Origin: Pseudomonadota bacterium
Lineage (GTDB): Bacteria > Pseudomonadota > Gammaproteobacteria > Steroidobacterales > Steroidobacteraceae
Direction: 5' to 3'
DNA length: 64,000 nucleotides
NCBI GenBank assembly: GCA_023391335.1
Contig: JAEWBG010000092.1
Coordinates: forward strand, 44,332 to 108,331
In this document: piece by piece, positions 7,608-17,286 of the stretch
Position numbering within the stretch: position 1 is the stretch's first letter
Layout: every line of letters starts with the position of its first letter
The notes under the pieces: model-generated
Told to the model about the DNA's origin: nothing
Databases searched by the model: none
What the model saw: the letters and a program-made list of their open reading frames with translations, nothing else
Translations under genes and position numbers: made by a program

Positions 7608-9593
7608 ATGGCCGAGGCAGAGGACGTCATTGTCGATGCTGCGCGGCACGTCACGATCCTCGCGCAAAACTATTGGCGTCAGCGTAGAACGACGGAGGCG
7701 TTCGATCCTTCGTTTCACCTGCAGCGGCTTGAGCTGCTCATCGCGAGTGTGTTCGGACCGCGCTATTCCTTGCGCCGAGCACCTACCCCGCTGCCGATGT
7801 CCATTGCGAGGCGATTACTGCATCGACATGCGAGACCCTCTCACTCTCGACCGATTCCAGCGACCGATGGTGTATTGATTTGGGTGCCGGTCGATCTTGC
7901 CGCATCGGAGCACGCCTTCGAGCGCCTACGGGTCATCGCCCTTGAACAGGCGATGCGCGCCGAACGACACGCATCACGTCACGCAAAGAATCTGACCAGC
8001 AAGCTTGAACTCGCTTGTTTCGAAGTTCTCGAAAGCGCAGCCGCCGACACGCAACTCGCGACACTTCTTCCCGGCCTGAGCGAGTCGATCCGCACTCATC
8101 GCAATTCTGCTTTGAATGAGCGGCCTCCGCTTTCTGCTTTCTCCGAGGAACGATGCGTTCTGGAACGTTGGATCCGCGACGTGATGCGCGCGACCGACGT
8201 TGCTCTGAACCCGGACGCTGCAGTGGAAGAAGCTCAAAAGATCGCTATAGCGCTTCGGCCAAACATGGGCCGCGATCCGGATCGAGCAGCGCTGCTCTAC
8301 AGAGACTTGTGGACCGGCGAGTTCCACGACGCCACCACACGAGAACAACTCGCCGAGCCTGGATCGGAGGACCACCAGACAGAGACATCTCCCGCGCGAT
8401 CCGCGCGCCTGAGTCGTAGACCTTCAATTCGCGAAGCGGACGAGCGCGACGAGAAACAGCAGCAAGGCGCGTGGATGATTCAGACGGCGCAGCCGCTGGA
8501 ACACGCTGAAGATCCTTTTGGGATGCAGCGCCCCATGGATCGCGACGAGGACACGCCCGCAGACGAGTTCGCTGATTCGCTCTCCGAGCTCGATCAAGCG
8601 CGCCTGATCACCACTTCCTCGCCTGCCAAAGAGGTATTGCTGAGCGACGACCTACCTTCGTTATCTCATAGCCAGGTAAAGGCCGAGACCAAACGTGAAT
8701 CGGTCATCAGCTACCCAGAATGGGATTATCGTCGCGCGGACTACGTCTATCCGGGCGCAACCGTGCACGAACTGTCTTGCGGGCGAGGCTCACGCGAGTG
8801 GGTTAGCGCGACGCTAGCTCAACATCGATCTCTGTCGCATGCAATTCAACGACAGTTCGAATCGATCCGTGCGCAACGCCAACGTCTGCATCGGCAATCA
8901 GAAGGGGATGAAGTCGATCTAGCTGCTGCGATCGATGGCTTCGTCGATCTGCGTGCGGGTACCGGACAAATCGAGCGAGTGTATGAATCCGTGCGCCCGG
9001 CTCGTCGTGAAATCTGTGTGCAGATTCTTATCGATGTAAGTGGATCGACCGACGGATGGGTCGCAGAGAATCGGCGCGTGATCGACGTCGCACGTGAAGC
9101 GTTATTGATGGTGTGCATTGCGCTCGATAGTTTGCGTGAGCCGTATTCGGTCATGGCGTTCTCAGGCAACGGCCCGCAGGCGGTCACGGTTCGAAACGTG
9201 AAAGCATTCGAAGAACGCGATCGCGAAGAGATCGCTCTGAGAATTGCGAGCCTGGAACCGGAAAAGTACACACGCGCTGGCGCTGCAATTCGGCATGCAT
9301 CAGCAGCCCTGATGGCTCGCAATGTTCGCCATCGCTTGTTGCTCATGTTGTCCGACGGCAAACCGAACGACGTCGATGACTACGAAGGCCGTTATGGCGT
9401 AGAAGACATGCGTCGTGCCGTGATCGAGGCACGCTTGCAGGGCATCTTCCCGTTCTGCCTGACGATCGATCGTCAAATGGGCAGCTACCTGCCCGCCATC
9501 TTCGGCCAACATCACTATGCGCTGCTGCAAAAGCCGCAGATGCTGCCGACTGCACTGGTCGGTTGGCTCGCCAAGCTAGTGAAAGCCGGATAG
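7608..9593 (+). CDS. norD: NorD, VWA-domain NO reductase activation protein
   Basis: 661 residues. The C-terminal third is a von Willebrand A domain with the metal-adhesion motif DVSGS in ILIDVSGSTDGW, the TYTRAGAAIRHA-like segment (KYTRAGAAIRHA) and LLMLSDGKPND. The middle (about 250-350) is charged and low in complexity, as in other NorD proteins. It partners NorQ in building the active site of NorB. It follows norQ after seven bases, with no strong ribosome site, so its translation probably depends on norQ. Confidence 0.93.
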   Translation: MAEAEDVIVDAARHVTILAQNYWRQRRTTEAFDPSFHLQRLELLIASVFGPRYSLRRAPTPLPMSIARRLLHRHARPSHSRPIPATDGVLIWVPVDLAASEHAFERLRVIALEQAMRAERHASRHAKNLTSKLELACFEVLESAAADTQLATLLPGLSESIRTHRNSALNERPPLSAFSEERCVLERWIRDVMRATDVALNPDAAVEEAQKIAIALRPNMGRDPDRAALLYRDLWTGEFHDATTREQLAEPGSEDHQTETSPARSARLSRRPSIREADERDEKQQQGAWMIQTAQPLEHAEDPFGMQRPMDRDEDTPADEFADSLSELDQARLITTSSPAKEVLLSDDLPSLSHSQVKAETKRESVISYPEWDYRRADYVYPGATVHELSCGRGSREWVSATLAQHRSLSHAIQRQFESIRAQRQRLHRQSEGDEVDLAAAIDGFVDLRAGTGQIERVYESVRPARREICVQILIDVSGSTDGWVAENRRVIDVAREALLMVCIALDSLREPYSVMAFSGNGPQAVTVRNVKAFEERDREEIALRIASLEPEKYTRAGAAIRHASAALMARNVRHRLLLMLSDGKPNDVDDYEGRYGVEDMRRAVIEARLQGIFPFCLTIDRQMGSYLPAIFGQHHYALLQKPQMLPTALVGWLAKLVKAG

Positions 9594-9630
9594 TGGCGTT
9601 CGAGGTTTCCGATCAGATAGCGAGGCGCGC

Positions 9631-10785
9631 ATGAGTGCAGCGGACGGACGAGACGACTGGGACCCAAGATCGCCTGAGGTCCAGAAAAACCAACTTGCGG
9701 CTTACGACGAGATGCGCACGCGCTGCCCCGTCGCCCACAGCAGCTACTTGCATTGGTCGGTGTTCAAACACACAGACGTGCTGCGCGTACTGCATGATCC
9801 CGATACGTTCAGCAGCGTGGTCTCGGCGCATCTGTCGGTGCCCAGCGGCATGGACCCGCCGATCCACACCGACTACCGCAGGGTGATCGAGCCCTACTTC
9901 GAACCACATCGAATGCGTGCGTTCGAACCCGTGTGCCGTACGCTTACGCGCAATCTATTGCAAAGTCTCCCCATCGAACGCGACATCGAACTGATGAGCC
10001 AGTTGGCGCATCCGTTTGCGCTGGAGGTGCAAGCCGCGTTTTTGGATTGGCCGCAGGAACTGGTCGCCCCGCTCCGCCAGTGGACGCGCCGTAATCAGCA
10101 AGCCACGTTGAGCGGCGATCGAAATGCGACTGCGCAAGTGGCCGCGGAGTTCGATGGCTACATCATCGAGCTATTGAAGTTGCGACGGCGCGCATCGAAC
10201 GCCGCAGACGATGTGGTGACTCGGCTCCTTCGCGAACAAATCCGCGGCCGCGAACTGACCGATGACGAGATCGTGAGCATCTTGCGCAATTGGACCGCAG
10301 GAGAACTCTCGACGATTGCCGCGAGCATCGGCATTCTCGTTCATTACCTCGCTGCGCACTCCGATCTTCAACAACGGCTGCGCGCGACTCCCACCGACTT
10401 GCCTGCTGCGATCGATGAGATTCTGCGCCTTCATGGTCCGCTCATTTCGAGCCGCCGCAAAGCAACCGCAAAGGTGAAACTCGGCGAGCGAACAATTGAA
10501 GCCGGCGAGCGCGTCACGTTGATGTGGGCATCGGCCAATCGAGATGAGGACGTCTTCGGCGCGCCGGATGAATTCCGTTTGGATCGCGATCCAAACGATA
10601 ATCTTCTCTATGGCGACGGCATTCACGTCTGCCCCGGCGCCCCGCTCGCTCGATTGGAATTGCGTGTGCTGATTGAAGAACTACTCAACACGCGCGGACA
10701 CATTCGCCTTGCCGCCGAGCAGCCGCACGAGTTGGCCAACTATCCGGTCGGCGGTTTTAGTGCGCTGTACGTTCGATTCGGGTGA
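9631..10785 (+). CDS. Cytochrome P450 in the nor operon
   Basis: 384 residues, soluble bacterial class. The heme-binding loop YGDGIHVCPGAPLAR has its cysteine at 334; the ExxR motif is E263-I-L-R266; SSRRKATA follows. The I-helix oxygen-activation motif is atypical: AGELST at 223-228, where monooxygenases usually have AGxET or AGxDT, so the acidic residue is replaced by leucine and followed by serine. GAGG precedes the ATG 37 bases after norD, so co-transcription is likely. Loss of the acid is also seen in fungal P450nor, which reduces NO; a related role here is possible but unproven, and no ferredoxin gene is adjacent. Confidence 0.88.
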   Translation: MSAADGRDDWDPRSPEVQKNQLAAYDEMRTRCPVAHSSYLHWSVFKHTDVLRVLHDPDTFSSVVSAHLSVPSGMDPPIHTDYRRVIEPYFEPHRMRAFEPVCRTLTRNLLQSLPIERDIELMSQLAHPFALEVQAAFLDWPQELVAPLRQWTRRNQQATLSGDRNATAQVAAEFDGYIIELLKLRRRASNAADDVVTRLLREQIRGRELTDDEIVSILRNWTAGELSTIAASIGILVHYLAAHSDLQQRLRATPTDLPAAIDEILRLHGPLISSRRKATAKVKLGERTIEAGERVTLMWASANRDEDVFGAPDEFRLDRDPNDNLLYGDGIHVCPGAPLARLELRVLIEELLNTRGHIRLAAEQPHELANYPVGGFSALYVRFG

Positions 10786-10799
10786 CCTGCGATTGCGCC

Positions 10800-11387
10800 T
10801 CACCCGCACGGCGCATCGCAGGGAACCGGCGTTTTACTGATCACTCTGCCCGTGAACGTGTTGAGCGTCTCCTCGAAACATTGATTGCCTTCGCGAACGC
10901 GCCTCACGAGGATTCCTTGTGCCTCGTTCTGCCAACGCTGGCAGGCTTGTCCATCCGAGGCAAACGCCATGGCGGGCAACGTATCCGCATGAGCCGTTGA
11001 AACGCCGATCAACGCGGCAACTGTTGCAGTCGGCTTTACGTCGTCTAAAGGAAGCCAGCGATACAGTTCCGCACCGGTGACTCGCTTGACCTTCACCAGC
11101 ACATCGCCGGAAGGACAAACCCGCGCCCCGACGCGAGTGTTGTCGGGCAGCGCGGTGTCAGGCAGCAATACTTTGCCGACGCAATCGAGGTTCTTGACCC
11201 ATAGCGCGTGCTCACGCTCGCTTGCCGCAACTTCATTGACCGGCACGTCGCGCTGGAATGCCTTGAATACTTGGACGTACTGCGGCGCAGCGCCGATCAC
11301 AGCAACAGCCAACGCCGGATACACCAAGATCTGCTTGAAGATGGACTCGCGCGATGCCTGAGTAAATGTGCGTGCTTCAGCGCTCAT
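10800..11387 (-). CDS. Unknown membrane-anchored protein with cysteine pairs
   Basis: 195 residues from the ATG at 11387 (GAGG upstream). One hydrophobic segment near residues 19-38 (ILVYPALAVAVIGAAPQYV) would anchor it with the rest on the periplasmic side. That part carries cysteines in LDCVGK, ARVCPSG, QACQRW, NQCFEE and PCDAPC, suggesting disulfides. I do not recognise the family. It is convergent with the P450 gene, 14 bases apart. Confidence 0.5.
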   Translation of the reverse strand: MSAEARTFTQASRESIFKQILVYPALAVAVIGAAPQYVQVFKAFQRDVPVNEVAASEREHALWVKNLDCVGKVLLPDTALPDNTRVGARVCPSGDVLVKVKRVTGAELYRWLPLDDVKPTATVAALIGVSTAHADTLPAMAFASDGQACQRWQNEAQGILVRRVREGNQCFEETLNTFTGRVISKTPVPCDAPCG

Positions 11388-11654
11388 GACGCCCTCGCCG
11401 GATCTCTTGGGAAGATCCTGTCCGTCGAATAGCAAAGAGAACGACCCGTGCTACACGCTATCCATCGCCGCACTGCGTTCGCAATTGGCCGTTCGGGCAG
11501 GCAGCAAGAGCGCTCTTTCGCGACATCAACCGGGCAGAAATTGACTAAGTTTGCAGCACATTTTCTAGGTACCGCGTCCGAAGCGAGATGCTAGGATGCG
11601 CACACAGCGACAGCGCAATGCTGTTACATAAAACAAGATTGGGGAGGGAATCGT

Positions 11655-14600
11655 ATGCGACCCGGATGTGCGCGCGCGTGGATTGCACTTGTGGGGTTGA
11701 TGTCGGCAGCAACCACACACGCCGGGGTCAACGAGTGGACCACGAAAGGACCGCCCGGAGGAACCTATCGAGCGTTCGAAGCCAGCCCGAGCGATCCGAA
11801 CGTGTTCTATGCGGCGTATGGGCACGGATTTCACTACTCCACTGACGGGGGCGTGACATGGTCCTCGCACGAATTCGTTAATGAAGTCGTTAACGTGGCG
11901 GTCGATCCGCAAGACAGCAAACGGGTCTTTGCATGCGTCCTTTCCGAGGGACTGTACCGCAGCACGGACGGCGGTGTGACCTTCACAAAGGTTGCGCCAG
12001 GAACCTCGTATCAGATCTGGTCTGCGGCTGTCGGGCCTAACAATGTCGTGTACTACGCTAGCACTTCAGAGTTTCGCCGCAGCACAGACGGCGGCGATAC
12101 ATTCGGTCCGGCCGTTTCCGTTCAACAGACTTTCGAACACATTTACGTCAATTCGCAGGATCCCAATAAGCTCTATGTGATTCGCGGCCCCGCCCTGATG
12201 CGAAGCACGAACGGAGGCGCAACCTGGAGTGAGAGTTCGGTCGGCTTCGCTAACAACTGGCTCTATTCGCTCGTGGAACTGCCCAATGGCGCACTCGTTG
12301 CGGCCACCAGCTCTGGAATTTATACGCGTGCCGACGAAAACGCCGCATGGACACAAAGAACTTTTGATCTAACTTGGAGTGTCGCGGCCGACCCGCTTGC
12401 GCCAACGACATTGCTCGCCTCGCGCAATGGTGCCGTCCCGCTCGAGCGAAGCACTGACGGCGGCGTCACGTGGAATTCAATCGGCAGCCCGACCGTTGGA
12501 CGAGCACGCCGAGCAGTAATCAGCCGCGCAGGGTCCAACGTCTTCCTCACGGCTAACGAGAATGGCGTGCAGCGCTCGACGGATAGTGGTGCTCATTGGC
12601 AGGACGCGACCCGTGGCCCGATCGCTTCCGGCGGCGCTTCGATTGCTACAACGCTTGCGGAGAACGCTCCGATCTACGCGTACATGTATAACGCTGGCGG
12701 TGCCCTATACGCGTCCACGAACGACTCTGACTGGGAGCGCCTAGCACCAGAACTGATCTCACTTCAGATTGGGCAAGCGGAAATCGCTGTCCGCCCTGGA
12801 ACACCCCGCACTGTGTACCTTGCGGGCTTCATGCGCGGGGTTTACCGTTCCTCCGATGGTGGGATGACGTTCACCACGCCAGGATCGGGACTTCAGGGTT
12901 TGCAAGTCACGTCGATTGCCTTCGATCCGATCGATGCGGACATCATGTATGCAGGCGTCTTCGACATGACCGCGCACCCGGCCAGTTTCTATCGTAGTAC
13001 CGATGGCGGTGCCAACTGGAACCCTCGAAGCGTCGGCCTCACCGACGTTTGGGCGCGGAGGATTGCGGTGGATCCGGCTGATGGAAATCGCATGTTTATT
13101 GCCGGGATAGACGGGGTCTTACCGGGCGACGTGGGCGGCCTATATGCGTCGGCAGATGCTGGCGTGCATTGGAATCGGATTGCGTTTGCGGGCGAAGATG
13201 TCGAAGACGTGCAGATTGATCCCAGCGATTCAAATCGCATTTACGTCACCAGCACCACCGGTCTACATATCAGCACCAACGGCGGCGCGTCCTTCACAAC
13301 CAATGATGCCTTTGCGGTGATCACGGGCGGACGCGGTGGCGAGCTGGCGATCGACCCGGTGGTACCATCGACCGTTTACGCGACGAGTTGGTACGACAGT
13401 CCATGTTGTACGCCCACTCCTTCCTCGTTCGTGTTGCGATCGGTCGATCGCGGACAGAGCTGGGAAGTCCTGCGAGATCAAACCGGCCCGTCGTGGTACG
13501 TCAATCGACTGCTGTTGGATCCCAATACTCCAAGCCGAGTGATTGCGGACACCAGCATTCGCGGCATCGCTAGCTATGAGATCGCCAACGACTTGACGTT
13601 GGCCATCAGCGGCCACTCAGGTGTGCGCAACGTTGGCGAGCCGTCTTCATTGCACTTGCATGCACAGCACTTGGGGAAACTAGCCGCAACCGACGTGTCC
13701 ATCTCCACAACCTTCCCGCCGGCAGTGGCGAGCCTGTCGGGAATCCCGGACAACGGCATCTGCTCGGCCAGCGCAAGCACGTTGACGTGTCGCATTGGCG
13801 TGATGCAACCCGGTGCCACCGCCGACATCGATGTGAGCTATACGCCGGTGTCGCCCGTGATTGTTGCAGTTAGCTCGAGCATCGCTGCTCACGAAGCCGA
13901 TAACGTCGAAGAGAACAACACGGTCCAAGCAACGGCGATTGCGGGCCACGTTGTTGATCTAAGCGTATCGCTTGCCGCGAGCACATCCACGGTCGATCGT
14001 GGTGACGCACTGAGTTACCAAGCCATCGTGAGCAATAGCGGTCCGCATGCATCGGATAGTTCGGTGCTTACGTTCTCATTGACGAATGGTGGAACTGTCA
14101 CCGAGCTGCCTCCTGGTTGCGTGGAGTCGAGCGGTCAGGTCAATTGCTCCATCGGCGTGATCGCTGTGGGCGCATCTGCTGCCCTCAAGTTTGCGGCAGT
14201 CGCAAACAATGCAGGCACATTGACCGCAAATGCTTCCGTCAGCTCTCCCTCCAATACGGGCGACAGCAATATTGCGAACAACACTGCACAAGCGGAAGTC
14301 GCGGCGCGAAGTATCTCCGACCTCGCCGTCTCGCTCACCGACACACCGGACCCTGTGACTGCGGGGCAGAGCTTCGAATGCCAAGCGACCGTCACGAATC
14401 TCGGACCCGAGTCCGCCTCAGGGGTCACCCTGACGGTGAACGTGCCCGGCAGCGTAACGTCCGTCGTACCAAGCCAGGGCACGTGCAACAACGCTTCCGG
14501 CTCAATATCGTGTGCAATCGATACCCTGCCGGTGGACGGCAACATCGCGCTCGACATCAAAGTCCTCGCAGGCGCAGCGGGAACGATCAGCGCTTCGGCG

Positions 14601-14822
14601 ACGGTCAGCACCGCGAGTGCAGATAGGAACTCAGCAAACAATGCCGCTCAACAGTCGACCATCGTTGCTGCACCGGTCGCGAACTCGACAACAACTCCCG
14701 GCACCAGCGGTGGTAAAAGTGGCGGCGGAGGCGGCTCCAGTGAGTACATCACACTCGTGCTCGCGTCCTTGTTAAACGGCCTGCGTCGTAGGACCAATCG
14801 GTCGAGATTTCTTATCCACTGA
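11655..14822 (+). CDS. Large secreted Asp-box propeller / DUF11 protein with GlyGly-CTERM-like tail
   Basis: 1055 residues. A signal peptide ends near residue 23 (AATTHA before GVNEW). Residues about 30-640 contain at least ten Asp-box motifs of the SxDGGxTW type (STDGGVTW, STDGGDTF, STNGGATW, STDSGAHW, SSDGGMTF, STDGGANW), as in sialidase/sortilin-type beta propellers. Three DUF11 or CARDB-like Ig repeats follow at about 645-735, 768-870 and 889-985, each with a paired-cysteine pattern. The end has a glycine run (KSGGGGGSS), a hydrophobic stretch and RRRTNRSR, which fits the GlyGly-CTERM sorting signal read by rhombosortase. Surface or secreted location is likely; substrate unknown. A GGGGAGGG site precedes the ATG. 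Confidence 0.78.
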   Translation: MRPGCARAWIALVGLMSAATTHAGVNEWTTKGPPGGTYRAFEASPSDPNVFYAAYGHGFHYSTDGGVTWSSHEFVNEVVNVAVDPQDSKRVFACVLSEGLYRSTDGGVTFTKVAPGTSYQIWSAAVGPNNVVYYASTSEFRRSTDGGDTFGPAVSVQQTFEHIYVNSQDPNKLYVIRGPALMRSTNGGATWSESSVGFANNWLYSLVELPNGALVAATSSGIYTRADENAAWTQRTFDLTWSVAADPLAPTTLLASRNGAVPLERSTDGGVTWNSIGSPTVGRARRAVISRAGSNVFLTANENGVQRSTDSGAHWQDATRGPIASGGASIATTLAENAPIYAYMYNAGGALYASTNDSDWERLAPELISLQIGQAEIAVRPGTPRTVYLAGFMRGVYRSSDGGMTFTTPGSGLQGLQVTSIAFDPIDADIMYAGVFDMTAHPASFYRSTDGGANWNPRSVGLTDVWARRIAVDPADGNRMFIAGIDGVLPGDVGGLYASADAGVHWNRIAFAGEDVEDVQIDPSDSNRIYVTSTTGLHISTNGGASFTTNDAFAVITGGRGGELAIDPVVPSTVYATSWYDSPCCTPTPSSFVLRSVDRGQSWEVLRDQTGPSWYVNRLLLDPNTPSRVIADTSIRGIASYEIANDLTLAISGHSGVRNVGEPSSLHLHAQHLGKLAATDVSISTTFPPAVASLSGIPDNGICSASASTLTCRIGVMQPGATADIDVSYTPVSPVIVAVSSSIAAHEADNVEENNTVQATAIAGHVVDLSVSLAASTSTVDRGDALSYQAIVSNSGPHASDSSVLTFSLTNGGTVTELPPGCVESSGQVNCSIGVIAVGASAALKFAAVANNAGTLTANASVSSPSNTGDSNIANNTAQAEVAARSISDLAVSLTDTPDPVTAGQSFECQATVTNLGPESASGVTLTVNVPGSVTSVVPSQGTCNNASGSISCAIDTLPVDGNIALDIKVLAGAAGTISASATVSTASADRNSANNAAQQSTIVAAPVANSTTTPGTSGGKSGGGGGSSEYITLVLASLLNGLRRRTNRSRFLIH

Positions 14823-14997
14823 CCCACTCCATCGCTAAGGTGCACGAACAGCGCCATCACCGAATGTGTGTCGCGCGCGGTCCAACTCGCATGGCGAAAG
14901 GCGGAGTTCCGACGTGGCTCCGTGAAGGTTCGGTTTGTTGAGTGTTGACCGCTTTCTTTGCCCTGCAGCACGAGTCGAGAACCATCTTCCTCTCGCG

Positions 14998-16209
14998 TTA
15001 GCGGACAGAAACCAGCATCTCCGCCGCACGCATTGCGCCATCCGTGCGAATCCGTTCAGCCAATACGAGCGCTTGTGCGACGGTTTCGGGGAGCAGCGCT
15101 CGTTCCAGTGCCGTTGAGAGTGACTCATACGTGGGTATCGACCGGTCGTGCGCAGAGCCAATTCCAAGTTCATGCACTCTTGTCGCCCAATAAGATTGAT
15201 CGCCGATTTGCGGCACGATCACCTGCGGCGCTCCCGCGCGAGCAGCCGTCGTCGTTGTACCCGCACCGCCGTGGTGGATCACTGCCGCGACGCTTCGGAA
15301 CAACGCTTGTTGATTCACCTCACCGATCTCAAAGCAATCTTCGCGATCATCCGCAAGCGCGAGCTCAGCCCAGCCTTTTGAAAGAAGAACGCGACGTCCC
15401 TGCGCACGCACGACTTCAATCGCCGTTCTCGCGAAGTCCTTCGCAACAGGAATACTGCCGAAGCCGATGTACACGGGCGACTCGCCCGCATCGAGAAACC
15501 TCAACAGGTCATCGGGAAGCGGGCGCTCGTCAGGAACGATCCACGCACCTGTTTGCACAACATCGATATCGATCGGTTGCTCGCACGGCCCAAGCACGGG
15601 ATCGGCCGCGAGCCACGGACGATCGGTCTGCAGATACCCACGCACATTGTCGACCCTTCTCAATCCTTGCGACCGCCGCAGTGCATTGAGTGCCCCGCCG
15701 AAGATCTCGTTCATCACCTGCACGTCTCGCTGCCATAGCGTCGCGTTATCCGTCACGCCGGGAGGATGAGGATGACTCAGATATTCCATCGGCCGTTGCT
15801 GTCGGGAAGGCAGAAACAACGGACAGTAGGCGGCAAACACGTAGCGAATGCCCAGCTTGTCGGCCACTGATCGGGCTGCGGCGACGGACGAGAAGAGACC
15901 TGTCGCGACGATCACATCGCATTCATTGGCCGCTGCGCTGATCGCCTCGTATTGAGCGGCCATCACCTTCGCTGCCACATCAGGCAACGAAAGCGTCGCA
16001 CGCTTCGGCAGCATCTCGGCAATCCATGTGCGGACCGACGTGAACGCCGGGAACAAGGGCACACCGGCAGCGCCGAAGAGATCCACGAACTCAGCGTCAT
16101 AGGGCGCACATACCCGTGCATCGGCACCTAGCACTCGCAATGCGAGCGCTTTGGCGAGCAAAGGTTGAACGTCTCCGCGCGATCCGAACGTCGTCAGCAA
16201 CACACGCAT
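14998..16209 (-). CDS. GT1-family glycosyltransferase (MGT/UGT-like)
   Basis: 403 residues starting at the ATG at 16209 with GGGAG upstream. The N-terminus MRVLLTTFGSRGDVQPLLAK is the signature of the GT1 family (vancomycin aglycone or sterol-type transferases). The donor-binding region near the C-terminus reads VIHHGGAGTTTTAARAGAPQ, then VPQIGDQSYWA. It would transfer a sugar from a nucleotide donor to a small hydrophobic acceptor in the cytoplasm. No biosynthetic genes are adjacent that would show the acceptor. A strong hairpin lies about 115 bases upstream. Confidence 0.87.
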   Translation of the reverse strand: MRVLLTTFGSRGDVQPLLAKALALRVLGADARVCAPYDAEFVDLFGAAGVPLFPAFTSVRTWIAEMLPKRATLSLPDVAAKVMAAQYEAISAAANECDVIVATGLFSSVAAARSVADKLGIRYVFAAYCPLFLPSRQQRPMEYLSHPHPPGVTDNATLWQRDVQVMNEIFGGALNALRRSQGLRRVDNVRGYLQTDRPWLAADPVLGPCEQPIDIDVVQTGAWIVPDERPLPDDLLRFLDAGESPVYIGFGSIPVAKDFARTAIEVVRAQGRRVLLSKGWAELALADDREDCFEIGEVNQQALFRSVAAVIHHGGAGTTTTAARAGAPQVIVPQIGDQSYWATRVHELGIGSAHDRSIPTYESLSTALERALLPETVAQALVLAERIRTDGAMRAAEMLVSVR

Positions 16210-16318
16210 TTCATGACTCCCGTGCCAAGAAAGCGCGCGATGCTGCGGCAAAACCGGGGCCTTCCAGCAAGCCCCCGCGCGCGGTATATTCTCATCACGC
16301 CGGAGACGTTCGTTCTCG

Positions 16319-16349
16319 AAAAAAGGCGCCTCACTGAGGCGCCTTTTTC
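16319..16349. terminator. Strong bidirectional intrinsic terminator
   Basis: GGCGCCTCA (16325-16333) and TGAGGCGCC (16335-16343) form a near-perfect stem flanked by an A run before and a T run after, so it can work in both directions. No recognised plus-strand gene ends just upstream. A TATATT hexamer at about 16286-16291 could be the -10 of a short transcript of roughly 50-60 bases ending here; its -35 match is poor. Confidence 0.85.
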
Positions 16350-16386
16350 GTTCTAGCGATGCTTGTTTACATCCTCAAGCAGAAGC

Positions 16387-16504
16387 GAAGAGTTTCGACA
16401 GGATGAACAGGATTGACAGGATGGTGGAGCCAAGAGGCCTGCTCCTGCTTCAGGCATCCTGTTCATCTTGTTAATCCTGTCTGAAAGTTCTGCTCTCTGC
16501 ATCT
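16387..16504. repeat. GACAGGATGAACAGG hairpin repeat, copy 1
   Basis: The left arm 16398-16424 (GACAGGATGAACAGGATT and on) is matched by the right arm 16455-16482 (CATCCTGTTCATCTTG and on). Between them is GGAGCCAAGAGGCCTGCTCCTG, which itself folds. Related copies lie near 28.3, 28.4, 37.0, 37.2 and 57.3 kb. No coding sequence is present; it is probably a mobile or REP-like non-coding element. Confidence 0.85.
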
Positions 16505-16571
16505 CATGTTCGGAGGTGCGCAGCCGGAGCGCGTATGATTCGCCCTCTGCTCAAATGTATTTGGGTGCCCC

Positions 16572-17051
16572 ATGTTCAAGCGACGCCGAGCGCTTTTTTC
16601 TCTTCTCTTCGCACTCATGACAGTGTGCGCAGGCTGCGCCAGCCTGCAGCAGCACGATCCGGTGCAGGTTATGGTTGCGGGCATTCAACCCTTACAAGGA
16701 GAAGGCATGGAACTGCGCATGCTGGTGAAGCTGCGCGTTCAGAATCCGAACGACACACCCATCGAATACAACGGCGTAGCGCTGCAGATGAAGGTGCAAG
16801 GCAAGACTTTCGCTACCGGCGTCAGCGATGCATACGGCAGCGTGCGGCGATTCGGCGAAACGGTGATCGAAGTGCCGCTCACGGTCTCGGCATTCCGCAT
16901 GGCACGACAAGTATTCGGGCTCATGGGCGACACGAGCGCACCCACCAAACTCGCGTATGAAATGACTGGAAAGCTCAATGGACCTGGATTCAGAGCCGTA
17001 CGATTCCGAGAAACTGGTGACTTCGCACTGCCGGCGGCCAAGCAGGAATAG
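16572..17051 (+). CDS. LEA type 2 family lipoprotein
   Basis: 159 residues with a lipoprotein signal: basic MFKRRR, a hydrophobic stretch, and the lipobox TVCAGC with cysteine at 22. The mature part (LRMLVKLRVQNPNDTPIEYN, then VALQMKVQGKTFATG) is the LEA14/water-stress (WHy) fold. It should be anchored in the envelope facing the periplasm. Bacterial members are linked to desiccation or stress, but the exact role is unknown. It stands alone between repeat copy 1 and the DMT gene. Confidence 0.82.
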   Translation: MFKRRRALFSLLFALMTVCAGCASLQQHDPVQVMVAGIQPLQGEGMELRMLVKLRVQNPNDTPIEYNGVALQMKVQGKTFATGVSDAYGSVRRFGETVIEVPLTVSAFRMARQVFGLMGDTSAPTKLAYEMTGKLNGPGFRAVRFRETGDFALPAAKQE

Positions 17052-17286
17052 CAACTACAACCCGCTCGTCGTAACGCAGACAGATCCGGGGTTGCCCAGT
17101 CCTCGATTCACCTGCGCAAGTTTAAGTAGCTGACTGCGTTCGTGCAGTCGAAACATTCGTTGATCAAAAGATGTCCTTCGACGCAGGACGAACGGACCAA
17201 CTAGTGAAGGGAATATCCCCGTTCACGCACGCGCTATCATCGCGCGCTCATTTTTAACCTCGTCGCCCAAAATCAATTCTCATCTG

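Noticed and set aside
14135..14641. 168-residue minus-strand frame
   Set aside because: Antisense to the DUF11 repeats; looks Ig-like only because the opposite strand is repetitive.
14958..15689. 243-residue plus-strand frame
   Set aside because: Antisense to the glycosyltransferase; no recognisable protein features.
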